NCBI RefSeq assembly: GCF_000953015.1
Contig: NZ_LN794158.1
Span: 558,001-622,000, forward strand
Length of the DNA: 64,000 bases
Direction of reading: 5' to 3'
Origin: Candidatus Methylopumilus turicensis
GTDB lineage: Bacteria; Pseudomonadota; Gammaproteobacteria; Burkholderiales; Methylophilaceae
A program made the translations under genes and the position numbers. Shown piece by piece: positions 27,471-36,952 of this stretch. The notes below the pieces were generated by a model that had not been told where the DNA came from, ran no database searches, and saw only the letters and a list, made by a program, of their open reading frames with translations. Positions within the stretch are counted from its first letter, which is position 1, and the number at the start of each line of letters is the position of its first letter.

Positions 27471-28334
27471 ATGCGCGCTCTCATTGATCTTCATTGCCAT
27501 TCTACTGTTTCGGATGGCGTCTTAACGCCAACTGAAATCGTAAATCATGCTGCCGAAAAAGGGGTCCGGGTATTGGCGTTGACCGATCATGATGATGTGG
27601 CTGGTTTGGCAACAGCCAGAGCTGTTGCCGAAACGCATGGCATGCAATTTATTAATGGTGTTGAAATCTCCGTGACTTGGCGTCGACGCACTTTGCATAT
27701 TGTTGGTCTAAAAATCAATCCTGAATATGCTCCCTTGGTTCAAGGGCTTGCCAATATTCGTGCTGGACGACACACGCGTGCTGAAGGAATGGCGCAAGCT
27801 TTGGAAAAAGTAGGGATTCATGGGGCATTAGAAGGCGCTTATGAATATAGCAAGGGTGGCATTATTAGCCGCACGCATTTTGCGCGATTTTTGATTGAAA
27901 AAGGTTATGCCAAAGATACTAAAGCAGTATTTAAGCGTTATTTGGTTAAAGGCAAACCTGGTTACGTTGAACATCAATGGGCAAGTTTAGAAGATGCAAT
28001 GGCTTGGATTATCGGTAGCGGAGGTGTCGCTGTGATTGCGCATCCGGGGCGCTATGATTTAGGTCGTGTCACCATGTTGGAGCTGATGCATGAGTTTCGT
28101 GCGCTGGGTGGCGCCGCGATTGAGGTGGTGACGGGTAGTCATACTGTGGATCAGTATCAAGAATTTGCAAAAATGGCTAAGTCGTTCGATTTAGCCTCAT
28201 CGATGGGTTCTGATTATCACGGCAAAGGGCAAACCTATATTGAGATGGGTCGATTACCTAGCTTGCCGAGTCACTGCGTGCCTGTTTGGCGCGATTGGTC
28301 AGAAGTGCAAAACATGGAATTAGAGGCCCATTAA
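27471..28334 (+). CDS. PHP-domain phosphoesterase (RNase AM/TrpH-like)
   Basis: 287 residues. The metal-binding PHP motif DLHCHSTVSDG is at residues about 6-16, with ALTDHDD, NGVEISV, AHPGRYD and SDYHGKG completing the trinuclear metal site. E. coli YciV (Rnm, RNase AM) is a 5'-3' exonuclease that trims the 5' ends of rRNAs and degrades short oligonucleotides. The start ATG begins a run of plus-strand genes, and yciO follows with no gap. Confidence 0.88.
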   Translation: MRALIDLHCHSTVSDGVLTPTEIVNHAAEKGVRVLALTDHDDVAGLATARAVAETHGMQFINGVEISVTWRRRTLHIVGLKINPEYAPLVQGLANIRAGRHTRAEGMAQALEKVGIHGALEGAYEYSKGGIISRTHFARFLIEKGYAKDTKAVFKRYLVKGKPGYVEHQWASLEDAMAWIIGSGGVAVIAHPGRYDLGRVTMLELMHEFRALGGAAIEVVTGSHTVDQYQEFAKMAKSFDLASSMGSDYHGKGQTYIEMGRLPSLPSHCVPVWRDWSEVQNMELEAH

Positions 28335-28964
28335 ATGGCCCAGTACTTTTCTATTCATGCAGAAAATCCACAAGCAAGATTGATTCATCAAGCGGTTGAG
28401 ATTTTGAATAATGGCGGTGTGATTGCTTATCCAACAGACTCTAGTTACGCCTTGGGTTGTATCATTGGCAATAAGGACGCGCAAACCCGCATTCGTGCGA
28501 TTCGTGGGGTCGATGACAGCCATCATTTCACTCTAGTTTGTCGCAATCTGGGAGAGCTTGCGACTTATGCGCAAGTTGATAATGTGCAATTTCGTTTGTT
28601 GAAAGCCAATACGCCAGGTCAATATACTTTTGTGCTCAAGGCTACGCGCGAAGTGCCGCGCCGCTTGCAACATCCCAAACGCAGTACATTGGGCTTGAGA
28701 GTGCCAGAACATGCGGTGACGCAGGCATTGTTGGCTGAATTAAATCAGCCTTTGTTGAGCATGACCTTGTCTTTAAAAGGTGAGTCTGAGCCCTTAAATG
28801 AGGCTTGGGAAATTCGTGATCAATTAGAGCACCAATTAGATTTAGTGATTGATGCTGGCGCTTGCTCAGCATTACCGACCACGGTGATTGATCTCACTAC
28901 AGATACGCCACAACTGATTCGGCACGGTGCGGGTGATTTGGCGCCGTTTGGTTTAGAAGATTAA
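28335..28964 (+). CDS. yciO: YciO/Sua5-family threonylcarbamoyl-AMP synthase-like protein
   Basis: 209 residues. A YrdC/Sua5 fold with GGVIAYPTDSSYALGC, RGVDDSHHFTLVCRNL and STLGLRVPEHAV. Related to TsaC (YrdC) which makes threonylcarbamoyl-AMP for the t6A base in tRNA. The neighbourhood (PHP gene upstream, M50 and trpS downstream) is that of YciO, whose role in t6A is less certain. It starts immediately after the PHP stop codon. Confidence 0.88.
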   Translation: MAQYFSIHAENPQARLIHQAVEILNNGGVIAYPTDSSYALGCIIGNKDAQTRIRAIRGVDDSHHFTLVCRNLGELATYAQVDNVQFRLLKANTPGQYTFVLKATREVPRRLQHPKRSTLGLRVPEHAVTQALLAELNQPLLSMTLSLKGESEPLNEAWEIRDQLEHQLDLVIDAGACSALPTTVIDLTTDTPQLIRHGAGDLAPFGLED

Positions 28965-28988
28965 GTGATATTGATTAAAGGATAAAAC

Positions 28989-29624
28989 ATGGATTTAACT
29001 TACGTACAGAAAATAGCGATTTATGCACTACCAGTGATTTTTGCAATTACTGTGCATGAGGCCGCGCATGGGTTTGCGGCACGTTTTTTTGGTGACATGA
29101 CGGCTGACAGAGCAGGGCGCATCACCTTAAATCCGCTTAAACATATTGACCCAATTGGCACCATTTTACTGCCTGCATTGACGTTGCTAGTTGGCGGTAT
29201 TTTGTTTGGTTGGGCAAAGCCTGTCCCTGTTGATTTTTCGCGTTTACGCAATCCTAAACGCGATATGTTGTGGGTAGCGGCTGCGGGGCCAGCTTCTAAT
29301 TTTGTGATGGCTTTGTTTTGGGCGCTGATGATTAAGTTGTCAGTCACTGCGCCGAATGTTTATTCAGAGCCCATGGCGTTGATGGGACAAGCTGGGGTCA
29401 TGATTAATGTGGTGTTGATGGTGCTAAATCTGTTGCCTTTGCCACCGCTGGATGGTGGAAGAATCGCGGTAAGTTTGTTGCCAAATCAGTTGGCATATCA
29501 ATATGCGCAAATCGAACGCTACGGCTTTATTATTTTAATTGTGTTGCTTGCAACGGGCGTGCTTGGGCAGGTGATGGAGCCTTTCATTGAAGCGACGATT
29601 CGTATTATTGAGTTCATTTTTTAA
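28989..29624 (+). CDS. Site-2 protease family (M50) membrane metalloprotease
   Basis: 211 residues with about five membrane helices. The zinc ligands are in VHEAAHGFAARFFG (HExxH) and LLPLPPLDGGR (the N-P-LDG motif), with TADRAGRITLNPLKHIDPIG between. It belongs to the small PDZ-lacking group related to FpvJ/YwhC. Such enzymes cut proteins within the membrane; substrates here are unknown. It lies between yciO and trpS in a conserved betaproteobacterial order. Confidence 0.9.
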   Translation: MDLTYVQKIAIYALPVIFAITVHEAAHGFAARFFGDMTADRAGRITLNPLKHIDPIGTILLPALTLLVGGILFGWAKPVPVDFSRLRNPKRDMLWVAAAGPASNFVMALFWALMIKLSVTAPNVYSEPMALMGQAGVMINVVLMVLNLLPLPPLDGGRIAVSLLPNQLAYQYAQIERYGFIILIVLLATGVLGQVMEPFIEATIRIIEFIF

Positions 29625-29653
29625 TTTATCGGGCGTGATTGCGCGCCTTTTCG

Positions 29654-29659
29654 TATAAT
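29654..29659 (+). promoter_or_regulatory. Candidate trpS -10 element
   Basis: A perfect TATAAT stands 33 bases before the trpS start in the 67-base gap after the M50 gene. No good -35 is visible at 16-18 bases, so this would be a weak or activator-assisted promoter. Confidence 0.4.
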
Positions 29660-29691
29660 AGATTTCTCTTTATTTATGGTTATTCATCACT

Positions 29692-30894
29692 ATGGCAGTT
29701 GAGCGCGTTTTATCGGGCATGCGTCCCACGGGAAGCTTGCATCTTGGGCATTATCACGGCGTATTAAAGAACTGGGTTAAGCTTCAGCATGAGCATGAAT
29801 GCTTATTCTTTGTGGCTGATTGGCATGCGCTGACAACCCATTACGATACTCCAGAGATTATCGAAGAGAGCGTTTGGGAAATGGTGATTGATTGGATTGC
29901 TGCGGGTGTAGACCCAGCAAAAGCCACCATTTTTATTCAATCGAAAGTGCCAGAGCATGCTGAACTGCATACGTTGCTTTCGATGATTACGCCGCTTGGT
30001 TGGTTGGAACGTGTGCCAACATATAAAGATCAACAAGAAAAACTCGCGCAAAAAGACTTATCCACTTATGGATTTTTAGGTTATCCATTGCTACAAAGCG
30101 CGGATATCTTGATGTACAAGGCAACGCAAGTGCCTGTGGGCGAAGACCAAATTCCTCATATTGAATTTACACGTGAAATTGCACGCCGTTTTAATCACAT
30201 TTACGGTCGTGAAAAAGGCTTTGAAGAAAAAGCAGAAGCCGCGATTAAAAAGCTTGGTAGCAAACGTGGGAGCTTATACGAGGAACTACGTAACCGTTAC
30301 CAAGAAAGTGGCGATGATGAGGCGCTTGAGTCAGCCCGCGCAATGATTGAGGAACAACAAGGCTTAAGTTTGGGCGACCGTGAACGTTTGCTTGGCTACC
30401 TAGAGGGCGGCGGTAAGATGATTTTGGTCGAGCCTGAATATAAGCTCACCCCAGCATCTAAAATGCCAGGCTTAGATGGTCAAAAGATGTCCAAATCTTA
30501 CAACAACACCATTTCAATGCGTGAATCACCTGACATGGTGGCGAAGAAAATTAAGACCATGCCCACTGACCCAGCGCGTATTCGTTTGACCGATGTGGGC
30601 GACCCAGATAAATGTCCAGTTTGGCAATTGCATGAAGTGTATTCAAGCGATGAGACTAAAGCGTGGGTACAACAAGGATGCCGTACAGCGGGGATCGGCT
30701 GTATTGCTTGTAAAACCCCTGTAATTGAAAGCGTGTTAGAAGAATTGAAGCCCATTCAAGAACGCGCTGCGCAATATGCCGAAGATCCAATGCTGATTAA
30801 AAACGTAGTGGCTGAAGGCTGTGAACGTGCTCGTAAAATGGCGCGTGAAACCATGCGCGAAGTGCGTGAAGTCATGGGTTTAAGTTACTCATAA
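29692..30894 (+). CDS. trpS: Tryptophanyl-tRNA synthetase
   Basis: 400 residues. Class-I synthetase: the HIGH-type motif is in MRPTGSLHLGHYHG and the KMSKS motif in GLDGQKMSKSYNNT (around 264-268). It is about 65 residues longer than E. coli TrpS because of a charged helical insertion at roughly 175-235 (GFEEKAEAAIKKLGSKRGS onward), which I regard as normal for betaproteobacterial TrpRS. It charges tRNA-Trp. scpA follows after 4 bases. Confidence 0.95.
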   Translation: MAVERVLSGMRPTGSLHLGHYHGVLKNWVKLQHEHECLFFVADWHALTTHYDTPEIIEESVWEMVIDWIAAGVDPAKATIFIQSKVPEHAELHTLLSMITPLGWLERVPTYKDQQEKLAQKDLSTYGFLGYPLLQSADILMYKATQVPVGEDQIPHIEFTREIARRFNHIYGREKGFEEKAEAAIKKLGSKRGSLYEELRNRYQESGDDEALESARAMIEEQQGLSLGDRERLLGYLEGGGKMILVEPEYKLTPASKMPGLDGQKMSKSYNNTISMRESPDMVAKKIKTMPTDPARIRLTDVGDPDKCPVWQLHEVYSSDETKAWVQQGCRTAGIGCIACKTPVIESVLEELKPIQERAAQYAEDPMLIKNVVAEGCERARKMARETMREVREVMGLSYS

Positions 30895-30898
30895 GCGC

Positions 30899-31696
30899 GT
30901 GACAATCTTAGCATCAGAACTTAAAGCACACACAGAGCCACGTTTACATGGGGAGGTGATTACTTCGCTTCCTTATGATTTGTACATTCCTCCTGATGCA
31001 TTAGAGGTTTATCTAGAGACTTTTGAAGGGCCGCTAGATTTACTTCTTTATCTCATTCGCAAACACAATCTCGATATTCTTGATATTCCTATGGCGGAAC
31101 TGACTCGCCAATACATAGGTTATGTGGAAAAGATGCAGGCAATTAATTTAGAGTTGGCAGCTGATTATTTGCTGATGTCTGCCATGCTGATTGAGATTAA
31201 GTCGCGCATGTTGTTACCGAAGCCAACTGAAGTGGAGTCTGAAGATGACCCACGTGCTGAATTGGTACGTCGACTAATGGAGTATGAAGCGATTAAATTG
31301 GCCGCGCAAAAGCTAGATGAGTTGCCGCAAGTCGGCCTTGATTTAATGGTGGCTAATGCCTATTTTGAAAAAATCGTGGAGGTGCAAGCCGCGCAAGTCT
31401 CTATGGAAGACTTGATGGCGGCTTGGCAAAATGTGCTCAAACGCGCAAGTCATTTCGCGCACCATAAGGTTGGTAAAGCTGAGCTTTCTGTGCGCGAACA
31501 TATGAGTCAGATTTTGCGCAAATTAAAAGAACACAATATGTTGGAATTTTCTGCTTTGTTTGATGTGGAAAACGAGGGGATTCCAAAGCTGGTCGTGTGC
31601 TTCCTGGCAATATTAGAATTGGCGCGTGAAGGCCTAGTCAAAATTACCCAGCAAGCGGCGTTTACGCCTATCTACTTAACTATCAATCAAAGCTAA
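30899..31696 (+). CDS. scpA: Segregation and condensation protein A
   Basis: 265 residues, reading from a GTG at 30899. The kleisin subunit that bridges SMC heads in the bacterial condensin. The N-terminal signature YLETFEGPLDLLLYLIRKHNLDILDIPMAE region and the C-terminal winged helix (SVREHMSQILRKL to FLAILELAREGLV) are present. It sits between trpS and scpB, which starts 2 bases after its stop, so the two condensin subunits are co-translated. Confidence 0.93.
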   Translation: MTILASELKAHTEPRLHGEVITSLPYDLYIPPDALEVYLETFEGPLDLLLYLIRKHNLDILDIPMAELTRQYIGYVEKMQAINLELAADYLLMSAMLIEIKSRMLLPKPTEVESEDDPRAELVRRLMEYEAIKLAAQKLDELPQVGLDLMVANAYFEKIVEVQAAQVSMEDLMAAWQNVLKRASHFAHHKVGKAELSVREHMSQILRKLKEHNMLEFSALFDVENEGIPKLVVCFLAILELAREGLVKITQQAAFTPIYLTINQS

Positions 31697-31698
31697 TC

Positions 31699-32325
31699 AT
31701 GGAATCTAACAACACAACGCAGATGAAAGTGATATTAGAGGCAGCTTTACTAACCAGCCCAATTCCTTTGTCTTTGGATGACATGTTGCGCTTATTTTCT
31801 GAGCGAATTGAGCGAGCAACTTTGCGTATGTTGCTCGATGAACTCAAGCAAGATTGGCAAGCGCGCATGCCTAATAGCATGGAGTTGGTGCAAGTAGCCA
31901 GTGGTTGGCGTTTTCAAGCGTTGCCTGAGCTGGCACCATTCTTGTCTCGTCTCAATCCAGATCGTCCGCACCGTTACTCGCGTGCTGCAATGGAGACTTT
32001 AGCAATTATTGCTTACCGTCAACCAGTGACCCGTGGTGATATAGAAGAGTTGCGCGGCGTTGCTGTGAATCCTAATACGATTCGTCAATTGCAAGAGCGT
32101 GATTGGATAGATGTGGTCGGTCAGCGAGACGTGCCTGGTCGGCCTTCCTTGTACGCAACGACTAAAACCTTTTTAGATGACCTGAATCTGAAATCTTTGG
32201 CTGATTTGCCTGAGATGGAAACCTTTATTGACCAACCATTTGGTGAAGATGAGCCTATCCTTCAGTCTGCACCGGAAATGCCACCCCAGGTCGACTTTAT
32301 TGATAATAGCGACGCGCCAGCCTAA
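31699..32325 (+). CDS. scpB: Segregation and condensation protein B
   Basis: 208 residues. Two winged-helix domains that dimerise and bind ScpA. The second contains the family signature RAAMETLAIIAYRQPVTRGDIEELRGV and RDWIDVVGQRDVPGRPSLYATT. The acidic C-terminal tail is typical. With ScpA and SMC it shapes and segregates the chromosome. rluB follows 64 bases later behind its own possible TAAAAT -10 box. Confidence 0.94.
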   Translation: MESNNTTQMKVILEAALLTSPIPLSLDDMLRLFSERIERATLRMLLDELKQDWQARMPNSMELVQVASGWRFQALPELAPFLSRLNPDRPHRYSRAAMETLAIIAYRQPVTRGDIEELRGVAVNPNTIRQLQERDWIDVVGQRDVPGRPSLYATTKTFLDDLNLKSLADLPEMETFIDQPFGEDEPILQSAPEMPPQVDFIDNSDAPA

Positions 32326-32389
32326 TTAAAATATTTAGCTAAGCAATCTGCGGTAAAATTAGCACTATTCAATTATCGAAATATCCAAC

Positions 32390-33622
32390 ATGGCTCGTCC
32401 TTTTAAACAGCAGCGTGACCCGCAGCGTACCATCAAACGCCCAACGACTAACTTCACGCCGATCGCACAAGATCCTGATGCGCCAGCATTGCCAACACAG
32501 CGTTTGCACAAACTATTAGCTTTAGCTGGTTTAGGCTCTCGCCGTGATATGGAAGCTTTGATTGCGAGTGGCCGTGTGACGATAAATGGTCAAGTGGCGA
32601 CTCAAGGCGCTGGCGTGACAGAGAATGACATTGTGCGTGTAGATAGCCGACCAGTGCGTTTGCCATTCGAGCCTGAATTGCCGAAGGTGCTGATTTACCA
32701 TAAGCCAGAAGGCGAGATTGTGAGTCATGACGACCCTGAAGGTCGTGCTAGCGTATTTGATAAGCTTCCTAAAGTGCGTGGCGCCAAATGGATTGCCATC
32801 GGTCGACTGGATATCAATACTTCAGGCTTACTTATTTTCACCACCTCTGGTGAGTTAGCTAATCATTTTATGCATCCTCGTTATGGAGTGGAGCGTGAAT
32901 ATGCCGTGCGTATTTTTGGCGAATTAACGGATGAGCAATTAGCGCAGTTACGTGTTGGTATTGAGCTTGATGATGGCCCTGCAAACTTCGATATTATTAA
33001 TCCGCAAGGTGGTGAAGGCTCAAATCATTGGTATCAAGTGGTCTTGACGGAAGGGCGTAATCGCGAAGTGCGGCGTTTGTTTGAGGCGTTTTTAGCGCCA
33101 GTGAGTCGTTTGATGCGCGTGCGTTTTGGCCCAGTCAATTTACCACCACGTTTAAAGCGCGGCATGATGTTAGAGTTATCGCCCAAAGAAGTTGTAGGCT
33201 TGTTGGAGTGGGCTGGTTTGCCAACGCCTAGTGGCCCTATGCGTCAACTCACAACCCGCGAAAAAGATAAGCTAGGCACTGCATTTACACCTAAACCTAA
33301 ACGTGAAGCGCGTGAGCGAATTGCCGCTGGTGAGCGCAATAAGAGCGAGCGTCAAAGTTATTATGAGCGTAATGCACCACCAAGCTTGGCTGAAACTCTG
33401 ACAGGTACGCAACGTAAGAGTAGAGGCACTAATGCAGTCGATAAAAAAGCTTCAGAGCGAGCGGCGACGGATAAAGAGAAGTTAGACAGAGCAGATTTTG
33501 CGCGAGATAAGCGCAATACACGCGGTAAAACTTCAGCCCCCAAAAAGCCCGCAGCCAATCGACGGATTCGTCAGGGTACAGATTTAGCAGTCAAGAAATC
33601 CGCTGCCAAAAAAGCGAAATAA
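32390..33622 (+). CDS. rluB: 23S rRNA pseudouridine(2605) synthase
   Basis: 410 residues. An S4 RNA-binding domain (about 35-95) precedes the RsuA/RluB catalytic domain, with the active-site Asp in GRLDINTSGLLIFTTSGELA and the LTEGRNREVRRLFEA motif. Residues about 285-410 are a lysine- and arginine-rich, low-complexity tail that probably adds RNA affinity. It is longer than in E. coli RluB. Downstream neighbour cfa is convergent, with no evident terminator in the 25-base gap. Confidence 0.93.
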   Translation: MARPFKQQRDPQRTIKRPTTNFTPIAQDPDAPALPTQRLHKLLALAGLGSRRDMEALIASGRVTINGQVATQGAGVTENDIVRVDSRPVRLPFEPELPKVLIYHKPEGEIVSHDDPEGRASVFDKLPKVRGAKWIAIGRLDINTSGLLIFTTSGELANHFMHPRYGVEREYAVRIFGELTDEQLAQLRVGIELDDGPANFDIINPQGGEGSNHWYQVVLTEGRNREVRRLFEAFLAPVSRLMRVRFGPVNLPPRLKRGMMLELSPKEVVGLLEWAGLPTPSGPMRQLTTREKDKLGTAFTPKPKREARERIAAGERNKSERQSYYERNAPPSLAETLTGTQRKSRGTNAVDKKASERAATDKEKLDRADFARDKRNTRGKTSAPKKPAANRRIRQGTDLAVKKSAAKKAK

Positions 33623-33647
33623 TAAGCGGATGGCCTGGTGCTAAGTG

Positions 33648-34928
33648 TTAGAGCTTGGCGGCTCTTCTGTTTTCGGGCTTCACTAACAGCATGTGAACGT
33701 CGCCTAAAGCGCGCTCTTCAAAGCCGCCTTCGCAATAACACAGGTAAAAGTCCCACATACGGATAAACGTTTCTGGATACCCGAGCTGTCGAATCTCGGT
33801 GATTTTATCGAAGAAGTTGTCACGCCATTTGGCGAGCGTGGTCGCGTAATGTGGTCCAATATCTTCCAAATCAAATAGACGCATATCAGAAGATTTGGTA
33901 ATGCTATTGAGCATCGCCGTCACTGATGGAATGCAACTGCCTGGGAAAATATAGCGCTGAATAAAATCAACCGATTTAATGGCTGAGGCATAGCGCTGAT
34001 CAGTAATGGTAATTGCCTGAAGCAACATCATGCCGCTTGGCTTCAGAAGACGACCACAGGCTTCAAAATAGGTGTCATAAAATTGATGACCAACCGCTTC
34101 TATCATTTCAATTGAGACAAGTTTGTCGTATTGGCCTGTCAGGTCGCGATAGTCCGAGAGTAACACCTCAATTTGGTTTTCAAGCCCAGCATCTTTGATT
34201 CTTTGAATCGCTAGTTGATATTGGGCTTGTGAAATCGTAGTGGTCGTGATTTTACAGCCGTAATGTTGTGCTGCATAAATAGCAAACCCTCCCCAACCAG
34301 TGCCAATCTCCAAAATATGATCCGTTGGCTTGAGGTCGAGTTTGACGCAAATCTTTTTTAATTTTGCAAGAGAGGCTTGTTCTAAAGATTGTTTGGTTGT
34401 TTCAAAAAATGCAGCTGAATACATCATGGTAGGATCAAGCATGAGCTTAAAGAAGTCATTCCCGAGATCATAATGAGCTGAGATATTTCGACGGCTACCT
34501 GTTTGGGTATTCTTGTTGACGCGATGAAGCCAGGATTGTAATGGCGCGGTGATTTTCGCGAAACTAGACTCAATATCATCTAATAAAGACTGGTTTCTGA
34601 CCATTAAGCGAATTAAGTTAGTCAGGTTGTCGCATTCAAAGTAGTCTTGCATGTAAGCTTCACCAGCGCCAATCGATCCGCCAAAAACAACCTCGCCATA
34701 AAATTGCGAATTTTTGATTGCCAGCCGGACATGGATATTGGCAAGCGATGAGTTCTCAGCATCTCGCCCAAAAGTGATGGTTTGATGGCCATCTACGATT
34801 GTTATCGTGCCGTGTTGTAACTTCTCGAGGCGTTTTATTAGCATGTGTTTTGCGAGCCGATCTAATTTTCTCGGCTTGGGCGTGAACTTGCTTAATAAAG
34901 CGACATCTCTGGGAGCATTTGTTGACAT
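33648..34928 (-). CDS. cfa: Cyclopropane-fatty-acyl-phospholipid synthase family methyltransferase
   Basis: 426 residues, the last gene of the nine-gene operon. An N-terminal lipid-binding domain precedes a SAM-binding core LEIGTGWGGFAIYAAQHYG, then VSIEMIEAVGHQFY and QAITITDQRY. The C-terminus has DFYLCYCEGGFEERALGDVH, typical of CFA synthases that methylate or cyclopropanate double bonds of membrane phospholipids. With a flavin oxidase, DUF1365 and desaturase nearby, methylated or furan fatty acids are possible products instead of plain cyclopropanes (inference). Confidence 0.9.
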   Translation of the reverse strand: MSTNAPRDVALLSKFTPKPRKLDRLAKHMLIKRLEKLQHGTITIVDGHQTITFGRDAENSSLANIHVRLAIKNSQFYGEVVFGGSIGAGEAYMQDYFECDNLTNLIRLMVRNQSLLDDIESSFAKITAPLQSWLHRVNKNTQTGSRRNISAHYDLGNDFFKLMLDPTMMYSAAFFETTKQSLEQASLAKLKKICVKLDLKPTDHILEIGTGWGGFAIYAAQHYGCKITTTTISQAQYQLAIQRIKDAGLENQIEVLLSDYRDLTGQYDKLVSIEMIEAVGHQFYDTYFEACGRLLKPSGMMLLQAITITDQRYASAIKSVDFIQRYIFPGSCIPSVTAMLNSITKSSDMRLFDLEDIGPHYATTLAKWRDNFFDKITEIRQLGYPETFIRMWDFYLCYCEGGFEERALGDVHMLLVKPENRRAAKL

Positions 34929-34947
34929 GATTTAGGTCTATTCTTAA

Positions 34948-35691
34948 TTAAGGATGCGGTATAAATGGCACACGTTTGAGTGTTAATTTTAATGCCTGCC
35001 AGTAAATAGCTAAAGTGACCTTAAAGGTCATCATCGGGAACATCACCAATACTTTTGCCATGGATACGTTACTGATTTGAATACGTTCCAACATCAGTGT
35101 GGCATCAAATTTTTTGATGTCACCTTGCCGGTTTTCCATATGCACAAAAAGTTGATTTGACGGTGTTCTAAATCGCCAATCGTAGTGCATATCCATTGGC
35201 ATAAATGGGGACACATGGAATGATTTTTCAAATTCAAAGCGATAGGGCGCTGCTTGTGTTTTGCAATTGAGCACATAAGAATGGCGCTCACCCCAAGGCG
35301 TATTAGTAATTTCTGCCACAATAAATTCTAGATTTTCATCTGTTGCATCGAAGCAGTAATAGAAACTGACAGGATTAAATATAAATCCAAAGTAGCGTAA
35401 ATGGGTCAGCAGTCTAATTGGGCCTGTGGCCCTTTCGCCAGTTTCTTTTTGAATAACAAGACGTATTGTTTGATCGAGATCTTGTGTTTTGCCATCGGAA
35501 TAATCACCAGGCCAAAAACTCGCAAGATTGCGAACTTGGTAAGACCATAACCAGAAGGGCTTAAACAAAGTAGGTAGCTCGGCTAAGTCTATGTACATCA
35601 TGAATAATTTATATTTAAAAGCATGATTCACCGGAAAATAGCGATGATGATTGACCTGTCCAGCATAGATGCAGCTAGCCTTATTTGCCAT
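34948..35691 (-). CDS. DUF1365 family protein
   Basis: 247 residues. Typical DUF1365 stretches include IYAGQVNHHRYFPVNHAFKY, RLLTHLRYFGFIFNPVSFYY and FHVSPFMPMDMHYDWRF. The biochemical role is not established. The family is almost always found between a flavin amine-oxidase-like gene and a cfa-like gene, as here, which ties it to fatty-acid modification. Its start overlaps the end of the FAD gene by 11 bases, showing tight translational coupling. Confidence 0.88.
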   Translation of the reverse strand: MANKASCIYAGQVNHHRYFPVNHAFKYKLFMMYIDLAELPTLFKPFWLWSYQVRNLASFWPGDYSDGKTQDLDQTIRLVIQKETGERATGPIRLLTHLRYFGFIFNPVSFYYCFDATDENLEFIVAEITNTPWGERHSYVLNCKTQAAPYRFEFEKSFHVSPFMPMDMHYDWRFRTPSNQLFVHMENRQGDIKKFDATLMLERIQISNVSMAKVLVMFPMMTFKVTLAIYWQALKLTLKRVPFIPHP

Positions 35692-36952
35692 ACGTAGCGC
35701 TTAACTTTGATTGTGCTTGATTAAAGTGTGCAAGCGCCGCGAGCGCACTTGCAACGCCATCTTCATGAAAGCCATTGCGCCAATATGCACCAGCATATCC
35801 AGTTCGATTCACCCCGCTAATATCTGCATGTCTTAGCTGAGCCGCGACGCCTTGCGGCGTAAATACGGGGTGCGTGTAGTTGAGTGTTTTAATGATTTTT
35901 TTTGGATCAATCTTACTCGTATGGTTGAGGGTGACGAGGAAGGGTTCTGGCGAGTCGAGAGACTGCAAAATATTCATGTTGTAGGTCACTGCCGCAAGAT
36001 TAAGCGGTTGCTCGGTCAGATGATAGTTCCAAGCAGCCCAAGCGAGTTTCTTTTTGGGCATTAAATTAATATCAGTATGCAGAACGATTTGATTGTTTTG
36101 GTAAGGAATTGCACCCAATATCGCAATTTCATCGTTTGATGCGTCCGCTAACATCGCTAAGGCTTGATCGCTATGACAAGCAAAAAATACCCAATCAAAT
36201 AACTCTGCAGTTTGATTTTTGGGTTTAACGACCACGCTATCGAGATTGCGGCTGACGGATTCGATCGGCGTATTAAGTCTTATATTGTCTTTAAAGCCTT
36301 GCGTGAGTTTTTCGACGTAGGCTTTTGAGCCTCCCTTAATTACCCGCCACTCAGGCCTGTCAGAAACACTTAACATGCCATGATTATGAAAAAAGCGTAT
36401 AAAAAACTTGGCCGGGAATTCAAACATTTGCTCAGGTGAAGCGGACCAGATGGCAGAGCCCATCGGGATCACATAGTGCTGAATGAAGTTTTTACGGTAA
36501 CGGTGTAGCTTTAAATATTCACCGAAAGGCATGTCTGCTTGGGTGTCATCCAGCAATTTGGGCGCCTCTTTATTAAAGCGCAAAATATCTTGAATCATGC
36601 CCAGAAAGCTTGGGCGAAATAGATTACGTCTTTGTGCGAAAAGACTATTCAAACTTGTGCCGTTATATTCCAGCCCTGAAGACTCATCACGAACGCTGAA
36701 GCTCATGTGACTGCTTTGAGTTTCTACCCCGAGTTCATCTAGCAATCGAATGAAGTGAGGGTAAGTCCAGTCGTTATAAACAATAAAGCCAGTATCAATG
36801 TTGTACTGCTTACCAAAAGCCTCTATCTGGTGCGTGTGAGTATGTCCACCCACATGGCTGTTAGCCTCAAATAAGGTGACATCGTGTTCTTTTGCTAACT
36901 GCCATCCAAGCGTGTTTCCTGAAACGCCAGCACCAATAATGGCGATTTTCAT
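35681..36952 (-). CDS. FAD-dependent amine-oxidase-like protein of the cfa cluster
   Basis: 423 residues. The dinucleotide-binding start IAIIGAGVSGNTLGWQLAKEH and downstream FEANSHVGGHTHTH identify a flavin amine-oxidase/protoporphyrinogen-oxidase fold. GYAGAYWRNGFHEDGVASAL near the C-terminus is the usual FAD-contact motif. In clusters with cfa and DUF1365 such enzymes are believed to desaturate or oxidise methylated fatty acids. A related FAD protein takes part in furan fatty acid synthesis in Rhodobacter. It overlaps the desaturase gene by 4 bases. Confidence 0.87.
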   Translation of the reverse strand: MKIAIIGAGVSGNTLGWQLAKEHDVTLFEANSHVGGHTHTHQIEAFGKQYNIDTGFIVYNDWTYPHFIRLLDELGVETQSSHMSFSVRDESSGLEYNGTSLNSLFAQRRNLFRPSFLGMIQDILRFNKEAPKLLDDTQADMPFGEYLKLHRYRKNFIQHYVIPMGSAIWSASPEQMFEFPAKFFIRFFHNHGMLSVSDRPEWRVIKGGSKAYVEKLTQGFKDNIRLNTPIESVSRNLDSVVVKPKNQTAELFDWVFFACHSDQALAMLADASNDEIAILGAIPYQNNQIVLHTDINLMPKKKLAWAAWNYHLTEQPLNLAAVTYNMNILQSLDSPEPFLVTLNHTSKIDPKKIIKTLNYTHPVFTPQGVAAQLRHADISGVNRTGYAGAYWRNGFHEDGVASALAALAHFNQAQSKLSATYGK